From Dictyobacter vulcani (GTDB lineage Bacteria; Chloroflexota; Ktedonobacteria; Ktedonobacterales; Ktedonobacteraceae), in the NCBI RefSeq assembly GCF_008974265.1, contig NZ_BKZW01000001.1, forward strand, positions 2,666,001 to 2,730,000: a stretch of DNA of 64,000 bases, written 5' to 3'. The notes below the pieces were generated by a model. That model was not told where the DNA came from and did not search any database. It was given only the letters and a program-made list of their open reading frames with translations. Positions 18,053 to 27,457 of this stretch are shown here, piece by piece; within the stretch, counting starts at the first letter, position 1; every line of letters starts with the position of its first letter. The position numbers were made by a program, and so were the translations under genes.

Positions 18053-18865
18053 ATGCCCTACGAGATGGGTGAATACTATGAGCGGGTCAGTGATTATGAC
18101 CTGGAATATCAGAGTCAGTCAGAGCAAGATCTGCCTTTCTGGCGCGAACTGGTGATGCGCTACACACCTGAGCACGTACTTGAGCTCGCCTGTGGTAGCG
18201 GACGTATTGGTCTGGACCTCCTGCAGGCTCCTGGCAACTTCAAACTTGAAGGATTGGACTTAGAGCAAGGGATGCTCGATGCCTATCAGCGCAAGCTTAG
18301 CCGTGAGCCTGAAGAGACCCAGCAGCGGGTCCTGTTGCATCATGGCGACATGTGTGACTATGAACTGGAACACAAAGGCCAGTTTGACCTGATCATCCTC
18401 CCCTTTAACTCAATCTGCCACCTCTATGAAATCGAACAACAACTGGATGCTTTCCGCACCACCTATGAGCATCTGGCCCCCGGCGGTCGTTTTGTCGTCG
18501 ACACCTTTCTACCAGATATCGACTATCTTAGCGATGCCTTGAATCGTCCCTCTACGGTCTATCTCGAAGACGAAATCGAATCGCCCGATGGTGATTTCAC
18601 CATGCTACTCTACACCACCCGCAAATATGACGCCTACGAACAACTGCAGCACATCACCTGGACCCATGAGAAGTTTTTTGCGAGCGGCGAGAACGAGCGC
18701 TACCTCTCAAAACTAGACATGCACCTCTTCTTCCCCCGTGAACTCCAGCTGCTATTCGTCACTACCGGTTTTAAAGTTGAAGCTATCTATGGCGACTACC
18801 TGTGGAAACCCTTCGGCAAAGGCACCCGCCAGATCGTCATCGGCCGCAAACCCAAAAACGCCTGA
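18053..18865 (+). CDS. Class I SAM-dependent methyltransferase
   Basis: A 270-residue methyltransferase. The start is the ATG at 18053, with AAGGAT (18038-18043) ten bases upstream; an in-frame extension to 17981 lacks one. The Rossmann SAM-binding motif I reads HVLELACGSGRIGLDLL, motif II LEGLDLEQGMLDAY, followed by LLHHGDMCDYEL and FDLIILPFNSICHL with LAPGGRFVVDTF. The C-terminal part (about 165-270) is a beta-rich cap typical of small-molecule methyltransferases. Substrate unknown. The gene stands alone, followed by a repeat region. Confidence 0.9.
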   Translation: MPYEMGEYYERVSDYDLEYQSQSEQDLPFWRELVMRYTPEHVLELACGSGRIGLDLLQAPGNFKLEGLDLEQGMLDAYQRKLSREPEETQQRVLLHHGDMCDYELEHKGQFDLIILPFNSICHLYEIEQQLDAFRTTYEHLAPGGRFVVDTFLPDIDYLSDALNRPSTVYLEDEIESPDGDFTMLLYTTRKYDAYEQLQHITWTHEKFFASGENERYLSKLDMHLFFPRELQLLFVTTGFKVEAIYGDYLWKPFGKGTRQIVIGRKPKNA

Positions 18866-18877
18866 CCCTACCCGTAT

Positions 18878-19326
18878 CCGTAGCGGTAGCCGTGAAGGCT
18901 AATACATTTCACGTAAGCACTTTTGTGACCATAAAAATATGGTGGAGAAAAGCAGCGGATCGTACGTGGAGAGGGCGCCACACGCAGAGGCCGGCATGCG
19001 GCGTGATCGTGGGGCGAGGGGCTCAACGAGCAGCGCATGCCTGTGGCGCCTACCCCGAGACGAATCCTGTTTCGTGATCCTCTTCGAGAAGGTACCGGGA
19101 GGATCCACGCGCTCTCCCAGAGCGTTGCTGGGCGAGCAAGCAACAGCATGGCACCCACGATCCCTGTAGGCGCCACAGCCCTGCGAGTCCTTCTTGCACG
19201 CTGGCCTGCGCAAAAGCAGCAGGGCGGCCTCCGCGTGTGGCGCCCTCTCCACGTACACGACGCCACGCCATACTGTTGAGTTTATCTCCTTAAACGAAAT
19301 GTATTAGCGACAAGCGCTGCCGGTAC
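18878..19326. repeat. Nested inverted-repeat element
   Basis: A GC-rich element in the gap before the SUF operon, with three concentric inverted repeats. Outer: 18898-18917 with 19289-19308, 18 of 20 matching. Middle: 18962-18993 with 19225-19256, 31 of 32. Inner: 19041-19053 with 19166-19178, perfect 13 bp. A GTAGCGGTAGCC-type REP motif lies at its left edge (18878-18900). Its right edge (19289-19326) is shared with 48700-48737 at 34 of 38 bases. No convincing protein is encoded. Confidence 0.75.
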
Positions 19327-19378
19327 ACCGGGAAGATCGCTCGTACATGCCGGTACGGGAGCTTGTGGCGATCAGTAG

Positions 19379-19433
19379 TTGACGCTCTCCCTCTTCAAGT
19401 GCTAGAATATATCCTAGTGAACAGGTCGGATTA
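19379..19433 (+). promoter_or_regulatory. SUF operon promoter with possible Rrf2/IscR-type operator
   Basis: TTGACG (19379-19384) and TAGAAT (19403-19408), spaced by 18 bp, form a good sigma-70-like promoter. Directly after it, 19409-19433 (ATATCC...GGTCGGATTA) is a partial dyad that loosely matches the IscR type 1 site. It would overlap the transcription start, fitting autorepression by the Rrf2 protein. The promoter is clear; the operator is an inference. Confidence 0.6.
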
Positions 19434-19478
19434 ATTAATGATATGACCATGGCGATACGCGAGAAGGGAGAGACCATC

Positions 19479-20021
19479 ATGTTACGTGTGTCCACAAAAG
19501 GTGAATATGGTGTAAGAATCATGGTTGACCTTGCCCGTCACTATGGTGGTCGTCCTCGCTCTCTTACCGATATTTCTCAGTCCGAAACGTTACCGTTAGC
19601 TTATTTAGAGCAACTGGTAAAGTTGTTGCGAGAAGCTGAGCCCCCACTTGTGGTAAGTACACGTGGTGCACATGGCGGCTATAAACTTAGTCGCGACCCC
19701 GCAGACATTACGATGGGTGAAGTGGTACGTGTTCTGGAAGGGCCTATTGCTCCAATGATTTGTGCGACAGAAGGAGAAATGACGCAGGTTTGTAATTTCA
19801 TTGACGCCTGTAAAACGAAATATCTCTGGACAAAAGTGCGCGATGCCGTTGCGCAGACGCTAGATTCTATGACTCTAGCTGAACTGGCAGCGGTCTCTTT
19901 GAGTGAGCAAGGTACTGCCGCACAATTTATTGCACTCTCTGATATTCATGTAGGCCTGGGTTCGCAGGAACTCTGTCTACCTGCTAAGGATGGCGAAACT
20001 AAAGTTCGTCCCTTACCATAA
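19479..20021 (+). CDS. Rrf2/IscR-family Fe-S-sensing regulator of the SUF operon
   Basis: A 180-residue Rrf2-family regulator. The start is the ATG at 19479 after AAGGGAG (19464-19470), giving [23 protein letters not shown], the classic N-terminus. A winged helix with [16 protein letters not shown] and [11 protein letters not shown] is followed by three cysteines, spaced C-x9-C-x5-C, near residues 89-105, the place where IscR and SufR ligate a [2Fe-2S] cluster. It lies 20 bases before sufC and is the first gene of the operon, so it most likely senses Fe-S status and represses its own operon. The C-terminal tail beyond residue 130 is not conserved in a way I recognise. Confidence 0.9.
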   Translation: MLRVSTKGEYGVRIMVDLARHYGGRPRSLTDISQSETLPLAYLEQLVKLLREAEPPLVVSTRGAHGGYKLSRDPADITMGEVVRVLEGPIAPMICATEGEMTQVCNFIDACKTKYLWTKVRDAVAQTLDSMTLAELAAVSLSEQGTAAQFIALSDIHVGLGSQELCLPAKDGETKVRPLP

Positions 20022-20041
20022 AGGAAGGTTTTTTTAGGTAT

Positions 20042-20866
20042 ATGGCATCTGAACTTGTAATTAAAAATCTCCATGCCAATATTGAAGGCAAACCGATTTT
20101 GCGTGGTGTTAACCTTACAGTGCGACAGGGTGAGATACACGCATTGATGGGTCCTAATGGATCCGGTAAAAGCACCTTGTCGAACGTTATTATGGGTAAT
20201 CCAAAATACGAAGTAACTGAAGGTGAAATCTGGTTTAAAGGCGAGAACATCCTGGAGTATTCTCCGGATCGTCGTGCTCGCATGCGCCTCTTCCTGGCAT
20301 TCCAGTATCCAATGTCTATTCCAGGTGTGAGTGTGGCTAACTTCTTGCGCCGCTCCCTGGAAGCTGTCCGCGAAGGCAACAAGCCTCTTGAAGAGGGCGA
20401 CAATCCTACCGGTAAGATGGGCAAGCGCCGTGCTGTTCCCCCCGGTGAGTTCCGCAAGTTGCTGCAGGCGAAAATGAAACTGCTGCGCGTTGATAATAGC
20501 TTTATCAATCGCTCCATCAATGATGGCTTCTCCGGTGGTGAGAAGAAGCGCGCTGAAATTCTGCAGATGGCTCTGCTTGAGCCTGAGATTGCTCTGATGG
20601 ACGAGACAGACTCTGGTCTGGATATCGATGCGCTGCGCATCGTTTCTGAGAGCGTCAACGCTTTAACCGGACCCAACCTGGGTATCCTGTTGATTACGCA
20701 CTATCAGCGCATGCTGAACTACATCAAACCTGACCATGTCCATGTCATGTTTAATGGCCGGATTGTGAAGTCAGGCGGTCGTGAGCTGGCTCTGGAGCTT
20801 GAGGAAAAAGGCTACGAGTGGCTGCGCCCAGTTGAAGAAGTAAATGAGGAGACTGTTGATGCTTAA
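20042..20866 (+). CDS. sufC: SUF Fe-S assembly ATPase
   Basis: The ABC-type ATPase of the SUF iron-sulfur scaffold. It is 274 residues, slightly longer than the usual 250 because of an insertion near residues 118-140. Walker A is GPNGSGKS at 37-44, the ABC signature is FSGGEKKR, and Walker B reads [12 protein letters not shown] with the SufC-specific ETDSGLD. It is cytoplasmic with no membrane segment. It lies 20 bases after the regulator and overlaps the next gene by 8 bases, so it is translationally coupled to its scaffold partner. Confidence 0.96.
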   Translation: MASELVIKNLHANIEGKPILRGVNLTVRQGEIHALMGPNGSGKSTLSNVIMGNPKYEVTEGEIWFKGENILEYSPDRRARMRLFLAFQYPMSIPGVSVANFLRRSLEAVREGNKPLEEGDNPTGKMGKRRAVPPGEFRKLLQAKMKLLRVDNSFINRSINDGFSGGEKKRAEILQMALLEPEIALMDETDSGLDIDALRIVSESVNALTGPNLGILLITHYQRMLNYIKPDHVHVMFNGRIVKSGGRELALELEEKGYEWLRPVEEVNEETVDA

Positions 20867-22313
20867 TACTTTGGCTCCAGGGTTTTCCCGTGCAGCGATA
20901 GAAGAGCTGTCGCGTCACAAGGGGGAGCCTGAGTGGATGCTACAGTTGCGTCTACAGGCATGGGAAACCTACGAAAATACACCAGCTCCTCTGGGTCGTC
21001 GCGGCGATCTGGGTACGCTAAGAGCCGTTGCTGGCTTTGATTATCAGCAGTTACAGGCTTTTACACTTGCTGATAAAGATGCGGTCCTGCCAGAGGTGAT
21101 CAAGAACTCACTCCAGGCTTCTCTGGTCAATGAGCGTTCTGGACTGATTGTGCAGCGGGACTCCACGGTCTTTCATACCGAGTTGAGCCCGGAGCTCAAG
21201 CAGCAAGGTGTTGTGCTGACCGATCTGGATACAGCGGTGCGTGAGCATCCTGAACTGGTGCGCGAGCACTTTATGACGCGTTGTGTGCCTGTCGCGAGCA
21301 GTAAATACACCGCTTTACATGCTGCGTTCTGGACCGGTGGTTTCTTTCTCTATATTCCTAAGGGTGTAGAGATCGAGCAGCCAGTTCTGGCACAACTGTG
21401 GGTCAGTCATCCCCAGGCCGCGGTTTTCTCGCATTCATTGATTATTGCGGAAGAGCAGAGTAGCGTACGCTTCGTGGAGGAATATAACTCCACGGTTGAA
21501 GGCGACATTCCTTCTTTACTCAGTGATGTGGTTGAGGTCTTCGCTAAACGTGAGGCCCGTGTCGAGTTCAGCAATCTTCAGGACCTGGGCCAGAATATCT
21601 GGAACATTACCAATAAGAATGCGATCTTCGACAACGATGCCAGTGTCACGTTTGTGCTGGCTGACCTGGGTGCGAAAGTTACTCTGGCGACCATGGGAGC
21701 TGGTTTGCAGGGCAACGGTAGCGCCGGCGAAGTGGTAGGGGTCTTTTTCACCGACCATGATCAGCGCTATACAATCAATACCCTGTCAGATCACATTGGT
21801 CTTTCAACCAATGCCGAGACCCTGGTTAAAGGTGTGCTCACCGATCGTTCCCGCGTTGAGTTCGATGGCATGATTCGTGTGCGCCCACACGCACAGCAGA
21901 CCGCATCCTTCTTGTCCGCGCATGGTCTCTTATTGAGCAAGAAGGCACGTGGTGAGTTTATTCCAGGACTGGAGATCTCCGCCAACGAGGTCAGCGCCAG
22001 CCATGGTGCCACCACTGGCCAGATCGACGAAGAGCAGCTCTTCTATCTGATGGTTCGTGGTATTGCCCGACCGGAAGCTGAGCGCATCATCGTACAGGGA
22101 TTCTTTGAGCCGGTGCTACAACGTATCCCGGTCGAGAATCTGCGTGTTCGCCTGCGCCGTAGCATCATCAGTCGTATGAGTGGTGCCTACGAGACCGAGG
22201 CCGACACCTGGGTCGATGCGCAAGAGCGCTGGGAGATTGAAGGCGTTGATGAGCATGCTATCAGTCTGGACGGCAATCCCGAGGATGATGAAATCAAACT
22301 TGCGGAATACTAA
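20859..22313 (+). CDS. SufB/SufD-family Fe-S scaffold subunit
   Basis: A 484-residue scaffold protein, partner of SufC. I take the ATG at 20859, which follows GAGGAG (20847-20852) inside the end of sufC. The N-terminus reads [20 protein letters not shown], the C-terminal beta-helix has [27 protein letters not shown], typical of SufD, and it has the single cysteine-containing TRCVPV segment. The SufB-like ERTLIIAD...EGCTAP cysteine region is not present. It therefore looks closer to SufD than SufB, and it is the only such gene in the operon. Either SufB lies elsewhere or this protein works as a homodimer. Confidence 0.85.
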   Translation: MLNTLAPGFSRAAIEELSRHKGEPEWMLQLRLQAWETYENTPAPLGRRGDLGTLRAVAGFDYQQLQAFTLADKDAVLPEVIKNSLQASLVNERSGLIVQRDSTVFHTELSPELKQQGVVLTDLDTAVREHPELVREHFMTRCVPVASSKYTALHAAFWTGGFFLYIPKGVEIEQPVLAQLWVSHPQAAVFSHSLIIAEEQSSVRFVEEYNSTVEGDIPSLLSDVVEVFAKREARVEFSNLQDLGQNIWNITNKNAIFDNDASVTFVLADLGAKVTLATMGAGLQGNGSAGEVVGVFFTDHDQRYTINTLSDHIGLSTNAETLVKGVLTDRSRVEFDGMIRVRPHAQQTASFLSAHGLLLSKKARGEFIPGLEISANEVSASHGATTGQIDEEQLFYLMVRGIARPEAERIIVQGFFEPVLQRIPVENLRVRLRRSIISRMSGAYETEADTWVDAQERWEIEGVDEHAISLDGNPEDDEIKLAEY

Positions 22314-22364
22314 TACAGTATCTATGTATAACCTGTTGAGGGCAATTACAAGTTGAAGCTGTAA

Positions 22365-22411
22365 GTAACTTATACCGGGGGCGGTTGCGAGATCGCTGCC
22401 CGGTATGGTTA
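22365..22411 (+). terminator. Hairpin between sufB/D and sufS
   Basis: ATACCGGG (22372-22379) pairs with CCCGGTAT (22399-22406), and GTAAC/GTTAC extends the stem on either side with a bulge. There is no T tract, so it more likely processes the operon mRNA or partly attenuates it than stops transcription. Confidence 0.4.
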
Positions 22412-22478
22412 CCATTGTACCCCTCCTTCCTTGTTTCTTGTCCCTCCTCTATCGAGAAACAATAGGGGTTTCAGCTCT

Positions 22479-23759
22479 ATGCTTACATCCGATAATACGA
22501 CGCCCGCTACCACCGTCCATTCCACTCAATCTGGCCGTAGCCTGGCAGAGATACGCCAGGATTTTCCGATTCTTGCGCGTCAGGTCCATGGCAAGCCTTT
22601 TATTTATCTTGACAGCACAGCCAGTTCGCAGAAGCCTACAGCAGTGCTCACGGCCATGAATGAATATTACCATCAGCATAATGCAAACGTGCATCGCGGT
22701 GTCTATCTGGTCAGTGAGGAAGCCACGGCTGGTATGGAGAAGGCGCGCGTCAAGATTGCCCGCTTTATTAATGCGCGTCAGAGCAAACAAATTATCTTTA
22801 CCCGCAATACCACCGAGAGCATCAATCTGGTCGCCCATACCTGGGGGAGTGCCAATATCTCCAGCGGCGATCTGATCATCCTGACCGAAATGGAGCACCA
22901 CAGCAATCTGGTTCCCTGGCAATTACTGGCACAGCGCACCGGTGCACGCTTAGAGTTTGTGCCGGTGACCGATGATGGCTTGCTCCAACTGGATGTCTAT
23001 GCCGATCTGCTGCGACAGCAGCCCAAACTGGTAGCCTTCACGCATATGTCCAATGTGCTCGGCACCATCAATCCTATCCACGAAATGATCGCCCAGGCGC
23101 ATGCCGCAGGCGCGATTACGATGGTAGACGCCGCGCAAAGCGTGCCGCATCTTCCAGTCGATGTGCAGGCTCTGGACGCTGACTTTCTGTGTTTCAGTGC
23201 CCATAAGATGCTCGGACCAACCGGTATCGGTGTCCTTTATGGAAAGAAAGCTCTCTTAGAAGCCATGCCGCCATTTATGGGTGGTGGTGATATGATTCGC
23301 ACCGTCAAATTGCGCGAATCCACCTGGAACGACCTGCCCTGGAAATTTGAGGCGGGCACACCGGCCATTGCCGAGGCGATCGGCTTTGGGGCCGCAATCG
23401 ATTACCTGAACGCACTTGGCATGGATAATGTCAGGCAGCATGAGCGCGAGATCACCAGCTATGCCCTGGACGCCCTCAAGGCCGTACCTGGCCTGACCAT
23501 CTATGGTCCAGAGGCCGATCAGCGTGGTGGTGTCGTCTCCTTTACGCTGGCAGACATCCATCCCCACGACCTGGCCTCGATCCTGGACCAGGAAGTTGGC
23601 GTAGCGATTCGTGCTGGCCACCACTGTGCCCAGCCGCTGATGGAGCGCTACGATCTGGCCGCCACGGCACGAGCCAGTTTTTATATCTACACATCCAAAG
23701 AAGAAATTGATATATTAGTACAAGGATTACAAAAAGCGCAACACATCTTTCGCTTTTAG
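22479..23759 (+). CDS. sufS: Cysteine desulfurase, SufS type
   Basis: A PLP enzyme that takes sulfur from cysteine for Fe-S assembly, of 426 residues. I use the ATG at 22479, with AGGGG (22464-22468) upstream; a TTG at 22431 would add 16 unlikely residues. Group II (SufS-type) features are LDSTASSQKPTAV, NVHRGVYLVSEEAT, TRNTTESINLV, the PLP lysine in FSAHKMLGPTGIG, and the short active-site loop RAGHHCAQPL with the persulfide cysteine. The order with sufU just downstream fits a SufS-SufU pair as in Firmicutes. Confidence 0.95.
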   Translation: MLTSDNTTPATTVHSTQSGRSLAEIRQDFPILARQVHGKPFIYLDSTASSQKPTAVLTAMNEYYHQHNANVHRGVYLVSEEATAGMEKARVKIARFINARQSKQIIFTRNTTESINLVAHTWGSANISSGDLIILTEMEHHSNLVPWQLLAQRTGARLEFVPVTDDGLLQLDVYADLLRQQPKLVAFTHMSNVLGTINPIHEMIAQAHAAGAITMVDAAQSVPHLPVDVQALDADFLCFSAHKMLGPTGIGVLYGKKALLEAMPPFMGGGDMIRTVKLRESTWNDLPWKFEAGTPAIAEAIGFGAAIDYLNALGMDNVRQHEREITSYALDALKAVPGLTIYGPEADQRGGVVSFTLADIHPHDLASILDQEVGVAIRAGHHCAQPLMERYDLAATARASFYIYTSKEEIDILVQGLQKAQHIFRF

Positions 23760-23817
23760 AAAACCTATGCTGCTAAAACCATAGGAAATTGCACGAGGAA
23801 AAAGGGGGGGCCTATCT

Positions 23818-24216
23818 ATGTCGATGGATTATCGCGAATATATTCTGGACCACTATCGAGATCCACGTAATTATGGCACACTGGAGCATCCAGATGTACA
23901 CTGTGAGGATTCCAATCCCCTCTGTGGTGATCAATTGGGAATGGATTTGCAGATTGAAGGTGATCGCGTCACAGAAGTACGCATTCAGGGCCGTGGCTGT
24001 GCTATCAGTCAGGCATCTGCATCCATGTTATCTGAAATGATCGAAGGCAAGACGCTCGAAGAAGTCATAGCCCTGGGAAAAGAAGACGTGCTGGAAGCTC
24101 TGGGCATTCCGATCAGTCCTGCCCGGACCAAATGCGCCTTTTTAGGCTTACGTGTCCTGCATCGCGGCCTGGCCATTGCGGGCCTCGAACAACCACAGGA
24201 AGATGAAGACGAGTAG
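23818..24216 (+). CDS. sufU: SufU sulfur-transfer / scaffold protein
   Basis: A 132-residue SufU of the IscU-like fold. The three conserved cysteines are Cys36 (LCGDQ, with Asp38), Cys61 (GRGCAISQASASML) and Cys106 (ARTKCAFLGL). The roughly 18-residue insertion between the second and third cysteines that marks SufU against IscU is present. In Gram-positive bacteria SufU binds zinc and accepts the persulfide from SufS. It lies 58 bases after sufS. The C-terminus is acidic. Confidence 0.94.
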   Translation: MSMDYREYILDHYRDPRNYGTLEHPDVHCEDSNPLCGDQLGMDLQIEGDRVTEVRIQGRGCAISQASASMLSEMIEGKTLEEVIALGKEDVLEALGIPISPARTKCAFLGLRVLHRGLAIAGLEQPQEDEDE

Positions 24217-24236
24217 AGGCTAGAAAAAAACAAGGT

Positions 24237-24563
24237 ATGTCTGAAGAATTTTATAAAGTTGCTGAAATGAACGACCTGAACGAAGGCAAACTCTATCCAA
24301 TCGAAGTGGATGGCGAACCCATCTGCCTCGTCAAACTGGAAGATGGTGTCTACGCCTTCACCGACAACTGCACCCACATCAGCGGACCACTCAACCAGGG
24401 AGAGTTTGATGGATGCGCCATCACCTGTCCCTGGCACCTTGCCCGCTTCGACGTACGCACCGGCAAAGTACTACGCGGACCCGCCCGCCAGGACCTTTAT
24501 ACCTACACAGTCAAAATCGAAGGCGAATCCATCTACGTCGGCCTCCCCCCTCTCGAAGAATAA
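24237..24563 (+). CDS. Rieske-type [2Fe-2S] ferredoxin
   Basis: A 108-residue soluble Rieske ferredoxin. The cluster ligands are Cys45 and His47 (NCTHISGPL) and Cys64 and His67 (TCPWHLARFD). It resembles the small ferredoxin components of dioxygenases and the Rieske protein that ends SUF operons in several phyla. It lies 20 bases after sufU, so it is surely in the operon. It may supply electrons for cluster assembly, but that role is inferred from position alone. Confidence 0.93.
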   Translation: MSEEFYKVAEMNDLNEGKLYPIEVDGEPICLVKLEDGVYAFTDNCTHISGPLNQGEFDGCAITCPWHLARFDVRTGKVLRGPARQDLYTYTVKIEGESIYVGLPPLEE

Positions 24564-24584
24564 ACCGTCCCCAAAGAATAAACA

Positions 24585-24680
24585 GTACCGGCAGCGCTTG
24601 CAAAGGCAAGAGGAAGCATGCAAGGCATGAGCGATGTGTGCTCAAACGTCAAGAGGTCGTAGCGGCAAGCGCTGCGGGAG
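24585..24680. repeat. Remnant of the GTACCGGCAGCGCT repeat
   Basis: GTACCGGCAGCGCTTGC (24585-24601) is partly mirrored by GCAAGCGCTGC at about 24664-24674. The first part is the complement of the shared right edge seen at 19312-19326 and 48723-48737. It fills most of the 215-base gap between the Rieske gene and the next gene. Confidence 0.55.
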
Positions 24681-24778
24681 AGGTCGCGGCCGGGACGTGG
24701 TGGGTAGTTGACAGTTATCGTGGAGCACCATACAATTTCCCTGAAGTATCGATATTCTCGCAATTGAAAGGATGCTAC

Positions 24779-25378
24779 ATGCAAGGTCGCTCTCATCTTT
24801 TAGTTGGCCTCGCCGCGGGCGTAGTCATAGACAGTATGTTTCACCTGAGTGGTCCGCCATTGACGGGTGCGCACGATGTTTCTTTGAATCTTTTAGTGGA
24901 TAAAGGTGTCTATTATTTTGCGGTTGGTTTTGGCGCTTTGTTGCCGGATATTGATAACGCACGTAGTACCTTAGGACAAAAGCTGGGCGTCATCAGTAAA
25001 AGTATCCAGCGGCTCGCGGGACATCGAACTTTTTTCCATAGCTTATTAGGACTGGCCTTTGGATCATTGCTTGCCATTGGTCTGGAACGAGTGGTAAGCT
25101 ACTTGCTGGAATTACGAGGCTATCAATTTCCGGCAAATTTTGTCACCAGCTCACATACGTTCTTCTTTGGGGTGCTGTTTGGCTGTATTTTCCATATCGC
25201 GGCGGATGCACTCACACTGGGTGGTGTGCCTTTGCTCTGGCCTCATAAGCAGCGCTATGGTTTTCCACCCAATTCCCATTGGCGCTTTCGTACCGGAAGC
25301 TGGCCGGAGTTTGTGATTGTCTGGGTGATTATGATTCTTGTCGCTGTAGGTGTCTATAATGCGGTGATAGCGATTTGA
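24779..25378 (+). CDS. Membrane-bound metal-dependent hydrolase, YdjM/DUF457 type
   Basis: A 199-residue integral membrane protein. The ATG at 24779, after AAAGGA (24767-24772), gives the typical opening MQGRSHLLVGLAAGVV; the open frame runs far upstream, but that part overlaps the Rieske gene. Family features include an N-terminal HLL motif, the ALLPDIDNARSTLG segment with candidate metal-binding acids, GHRTFFHSLLGL, and FHIAADALTLGGVPLLWP. Three to four hydrophobic segments follow. In E. coli YdjM is SOS-regulated and of unknown function; no LexA site was recognised here. Confidence 0.85.
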   Translation: MQGRSHLLVGLAAGVVIDSMFHLSGPPLTGAHDVSLNLLVDKGVYYFAVGFGALLPDIDNARSTLGQKLGVISKSIQRLAGHRTFFHSLLGLAFGSLLAIGLERVVSYLLELRGYQFPANFVTSSHTFFFGVLFGCIFHIAADALTLGGVPLLWPHKQRYGFPPNSHWRFRTGSWPEFVIVWVIMILVAVGVYNAVIAI

Positions 25379-25460
25379 AGCTAGCGCCGGTGAAGGCATA
25401 TATCACGCTGAAAAATCTGGTGCCAGAGGATTGTGCGTGCCGGATAATTCAGACTGAGGC

Positions 25461-27251
25461 ATGTCTGCGTATATTTTTGAGATGAAGATGATAAAACGTT
25501 TAAGTTCTGGTTCATACTTTTCTTTCCTGTCACAAAAGCGTCTTGCCTGGTTATTGCTGGCATTGATGGTGATAGCCTATGTACTTATCCTGGGTGATCA
25601 ATCAATCTTGCGCTACGATGTCTTTAAGGCTACGGGTTTTGACCTGGGAAATATGGACCAGGCGACCTGGAATACGCTGCATGGCCATCTGTTTGAATTT
25701 ACTAATCACTCTGATAACTGGTATGGTGCTCCGATTCGGCTGGCGCAGCATGTTGAGCCGATCTTTCTGTTGCTGGCGGGCCTGTATGCGTTTGGCGCTG
25801 ATCCACGCATCCTGCTGATCTTCCAGACGGTGATGCTGGCGGCGGGCGCGTTGCCGGTCTTCTTACTGGCGCGTAAATCGCTGCCCACGCTGCCCCTGAT
25901 CGCTCCTTTGATGGCGCTCGGCTATCTTTTAGCGCCAGCGGTCCTGGGTGAAAATCTCTTCGACTTTCATCCGCTCTCATTGGTTACTCCCCTGCTTCTG
26001 TATGCCGTACTGGCCCTGACCTATCGACGCTATGTCTGGTTTGTCATTCTCTGTGTCCTGGTCGCCATTTGTAAAGAGGAAATGGGCGCTGTCGTTGCGC
26101 TGCTGGCCCTGGTGGCGATCTGGAAGTATCGCATTCCGCGTCTGGGCACTGTTATCTTTATTGGTGGTTTGGTCTGGACGCTTGTGGCGTTTCTGGTGAT
26201 CAAACCACATTACAACGTGGGAGCGCAGCAGGATAATTACTGGTATCGCTACGAAGCTCTGGGAACGAGTCCGGCTGCGGCGATCGTGAATATCCTGGGC
26301 CATCCCTGGATTATTTTTGGTGTGCTGGTGACCCTGGATCGGCTTTATTATCTGGCTGGACTGCTGCGCAGTACTGGCTTTCTGGCCCTGCTGGCACCTG
26401 AGTGGTTGATCCCAACGATCCCCTCGCTGGCGATTAATCTGCTCACGGCGGACTCGTTTCAGCACAATGGTGTCTATCACTATCATGCCGCGATCATTCC
26501 TTTTGTGATCATTGCGGCCATTCACGGTGCCCGGCGACTCTATCTCTACTGGTATGGTTTACGGGGAGAGGATGCCGAACAAGAGCTTTATCGCGAGGAT
26601 GTTGTGCTGGGGCGTACCACTCATGCTGCTGGCAAGCCAATACCAGGCAGTGTCGCCCTCTTCAAGCTACTGCGTTCGGTTGTGCTCCGACTGGTCAACT
26701 GGCTCAGACGCGGCTGGCAATTCCTGGTCCAGCGTTTGCACCTGGCGCGAGTGCGTGCCAGCTTGCAGCGTCGCGGCCAACTGCTGCAAGAACGCATGAA
26801 AAACCTGGCACGCTGGCTTCCCGCATCCGGATTGCAAGGCGTGCTCTCCGTCTGGTTTGTCTGCATGATCGTATTAAATATTGTTGTGATCTGGCCATTG
26901 CTGAACAGCTTTATCGCGGACCATCGTCCCGGCCCGCGTGAGCAGCATATTCAGCAGCTACTGGACATGATTCCACCGGACGCGGTTGTTTCAGCTGGCG
27001 GTAATATTAATCCACATCTCACGGAGAGACGTTATGTGACAGTTTTTCCTGAACTAACGGTCGCAACCTTTACCCGTGGTCAGGATAAAATCGTTGATTA
27101 CGTCATCGTGGACCTGGATAATGCCTCCCCAGAAAACAAAAGTTATTCAGATAACTTTTTGGATGTATTAAATCAGATACAGCGCAGTGGAGAATTTAAG
27201 CCTATTGCACAGGCCGATGGCGTTATACTCTTAACAAGAGTGAAACCATAG
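25461..27251 (+). CDS. DUF2079 polytopic membrane protein
   Basis: A 596-residue membrane protein with about ten hydrophobic segments. The family signature is at the start: YDVFKATGFDLGNMDQATWNTLHGHLFEF and LAQHVEPIFLLLAGLYAF. A second hallmark, an FDFHP-like LFDFHPLSLVTPLLL, follows. A long, Arg-rich cytoplasmic loop (about residues 365-460) splits the protein, and the C-terminal region (PDAVVSAGGNINPHLTERRYVTVFP) is extracytoplasmic. It resembles GT-C glycosyltransferases in layout, but its activity is unknown. The start could also be an internal ATG (MKMIKRL) seven codons on. Confidence 0.85.
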   Translation: MSAYIFEMKMIKRLSSGSYFSFLSQKRLAWLLLALMVIAYVLILGDQSILRYDVFKATGFDLGNMDQATWNTLHGHLFEFTNHSDNWYGAPIRLAQHVEPIFLLLAGLYAFGADPRILLIFQTVMLAAGALPVFLLARKSLPTLPLIAPLMALGYLLAPAVLGENLFDFHPLSLVTPLLLYAVLALTYRRYVWFVILCVLVAICKEEMGAVVALLALVAIWKYRIPRLGTVIFIGGLVWTLVAFLVIKPHYNVGAQQDNYWYRYEALGTSPAAAIVNILGHPWIIFGVLVTLDRLYYLAGLLRSTGFLALLAPEWLIPTIPSLAINLLTADSFQHNGVYHYHAAIIPFVIIAAIHGARRLYLYWYGLRGEDAEQELYREDVVLGRTTHAAGKPIPGSVALFKLLRSVVLRLVNWLRRGWQFLVQRLHLARVRASLQRRGQLLQERMKNLARWLPASGLQGVLSVWFVCMIVLNIVVIWPLLNSFIADHRPGPREQHIQQLLDMIPPDAVVSAGGNINPHLTERRYVTVFPELTVATFTRGQDKIVDYVIVDLDNASPENKSYSDNFLDVLNQIQRSGEFKPIAQADGVILLTRVKP

Positions 27252-27308
27252 CATCACAACAAAAAAGAATGTTATAATTTTGACAAGATCGGCATGCCAT
27301 GGAAAAGC

Positions 27309-27352
27309 CATCGTGAATGCTGCTTGTATTACTAGCGGTATTCAGGAGTTTG
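27309..27352. repeat. Degenerate copy of the 47-nt palindromic repeat
   Basis: ATCGTGAATGCTGCTT at about 27310-27325 matches the 3' half of the repeat at 31567-31613 (complement strand) at 15 of 16 bases, and it folds as GAATGCTGCT with AGCGGTATTC. The rest is not recognisable. It lies between the DUF2079 and YggT genes. Confidence 0.4.
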
Positions 27353-27457
27353 AAATGCATGTGTCAACCTTACGCGTTTAAACGAGCTTGACTATCTTGC
27401 CAGACGATCATGCACATCGCTGAATCGTGGCTGGTCATGCTATGAGAGGATTGCAGG

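Noticed and set aside
18868..19279. Overlapping frames on both strands in the nested repeat
   Set aside because: All follow from the inverted repeats; similar RGRHT-like peptides appear on both strands because of the palindromic arms.
24413..24778. Long N-terminal extension of the YdjM-like protein
   Set aside because: It overlaps the Rieske gene in another frame and a repeat remnant. The ATG at 24779 has a ribosome binding site and gives the normal family start.
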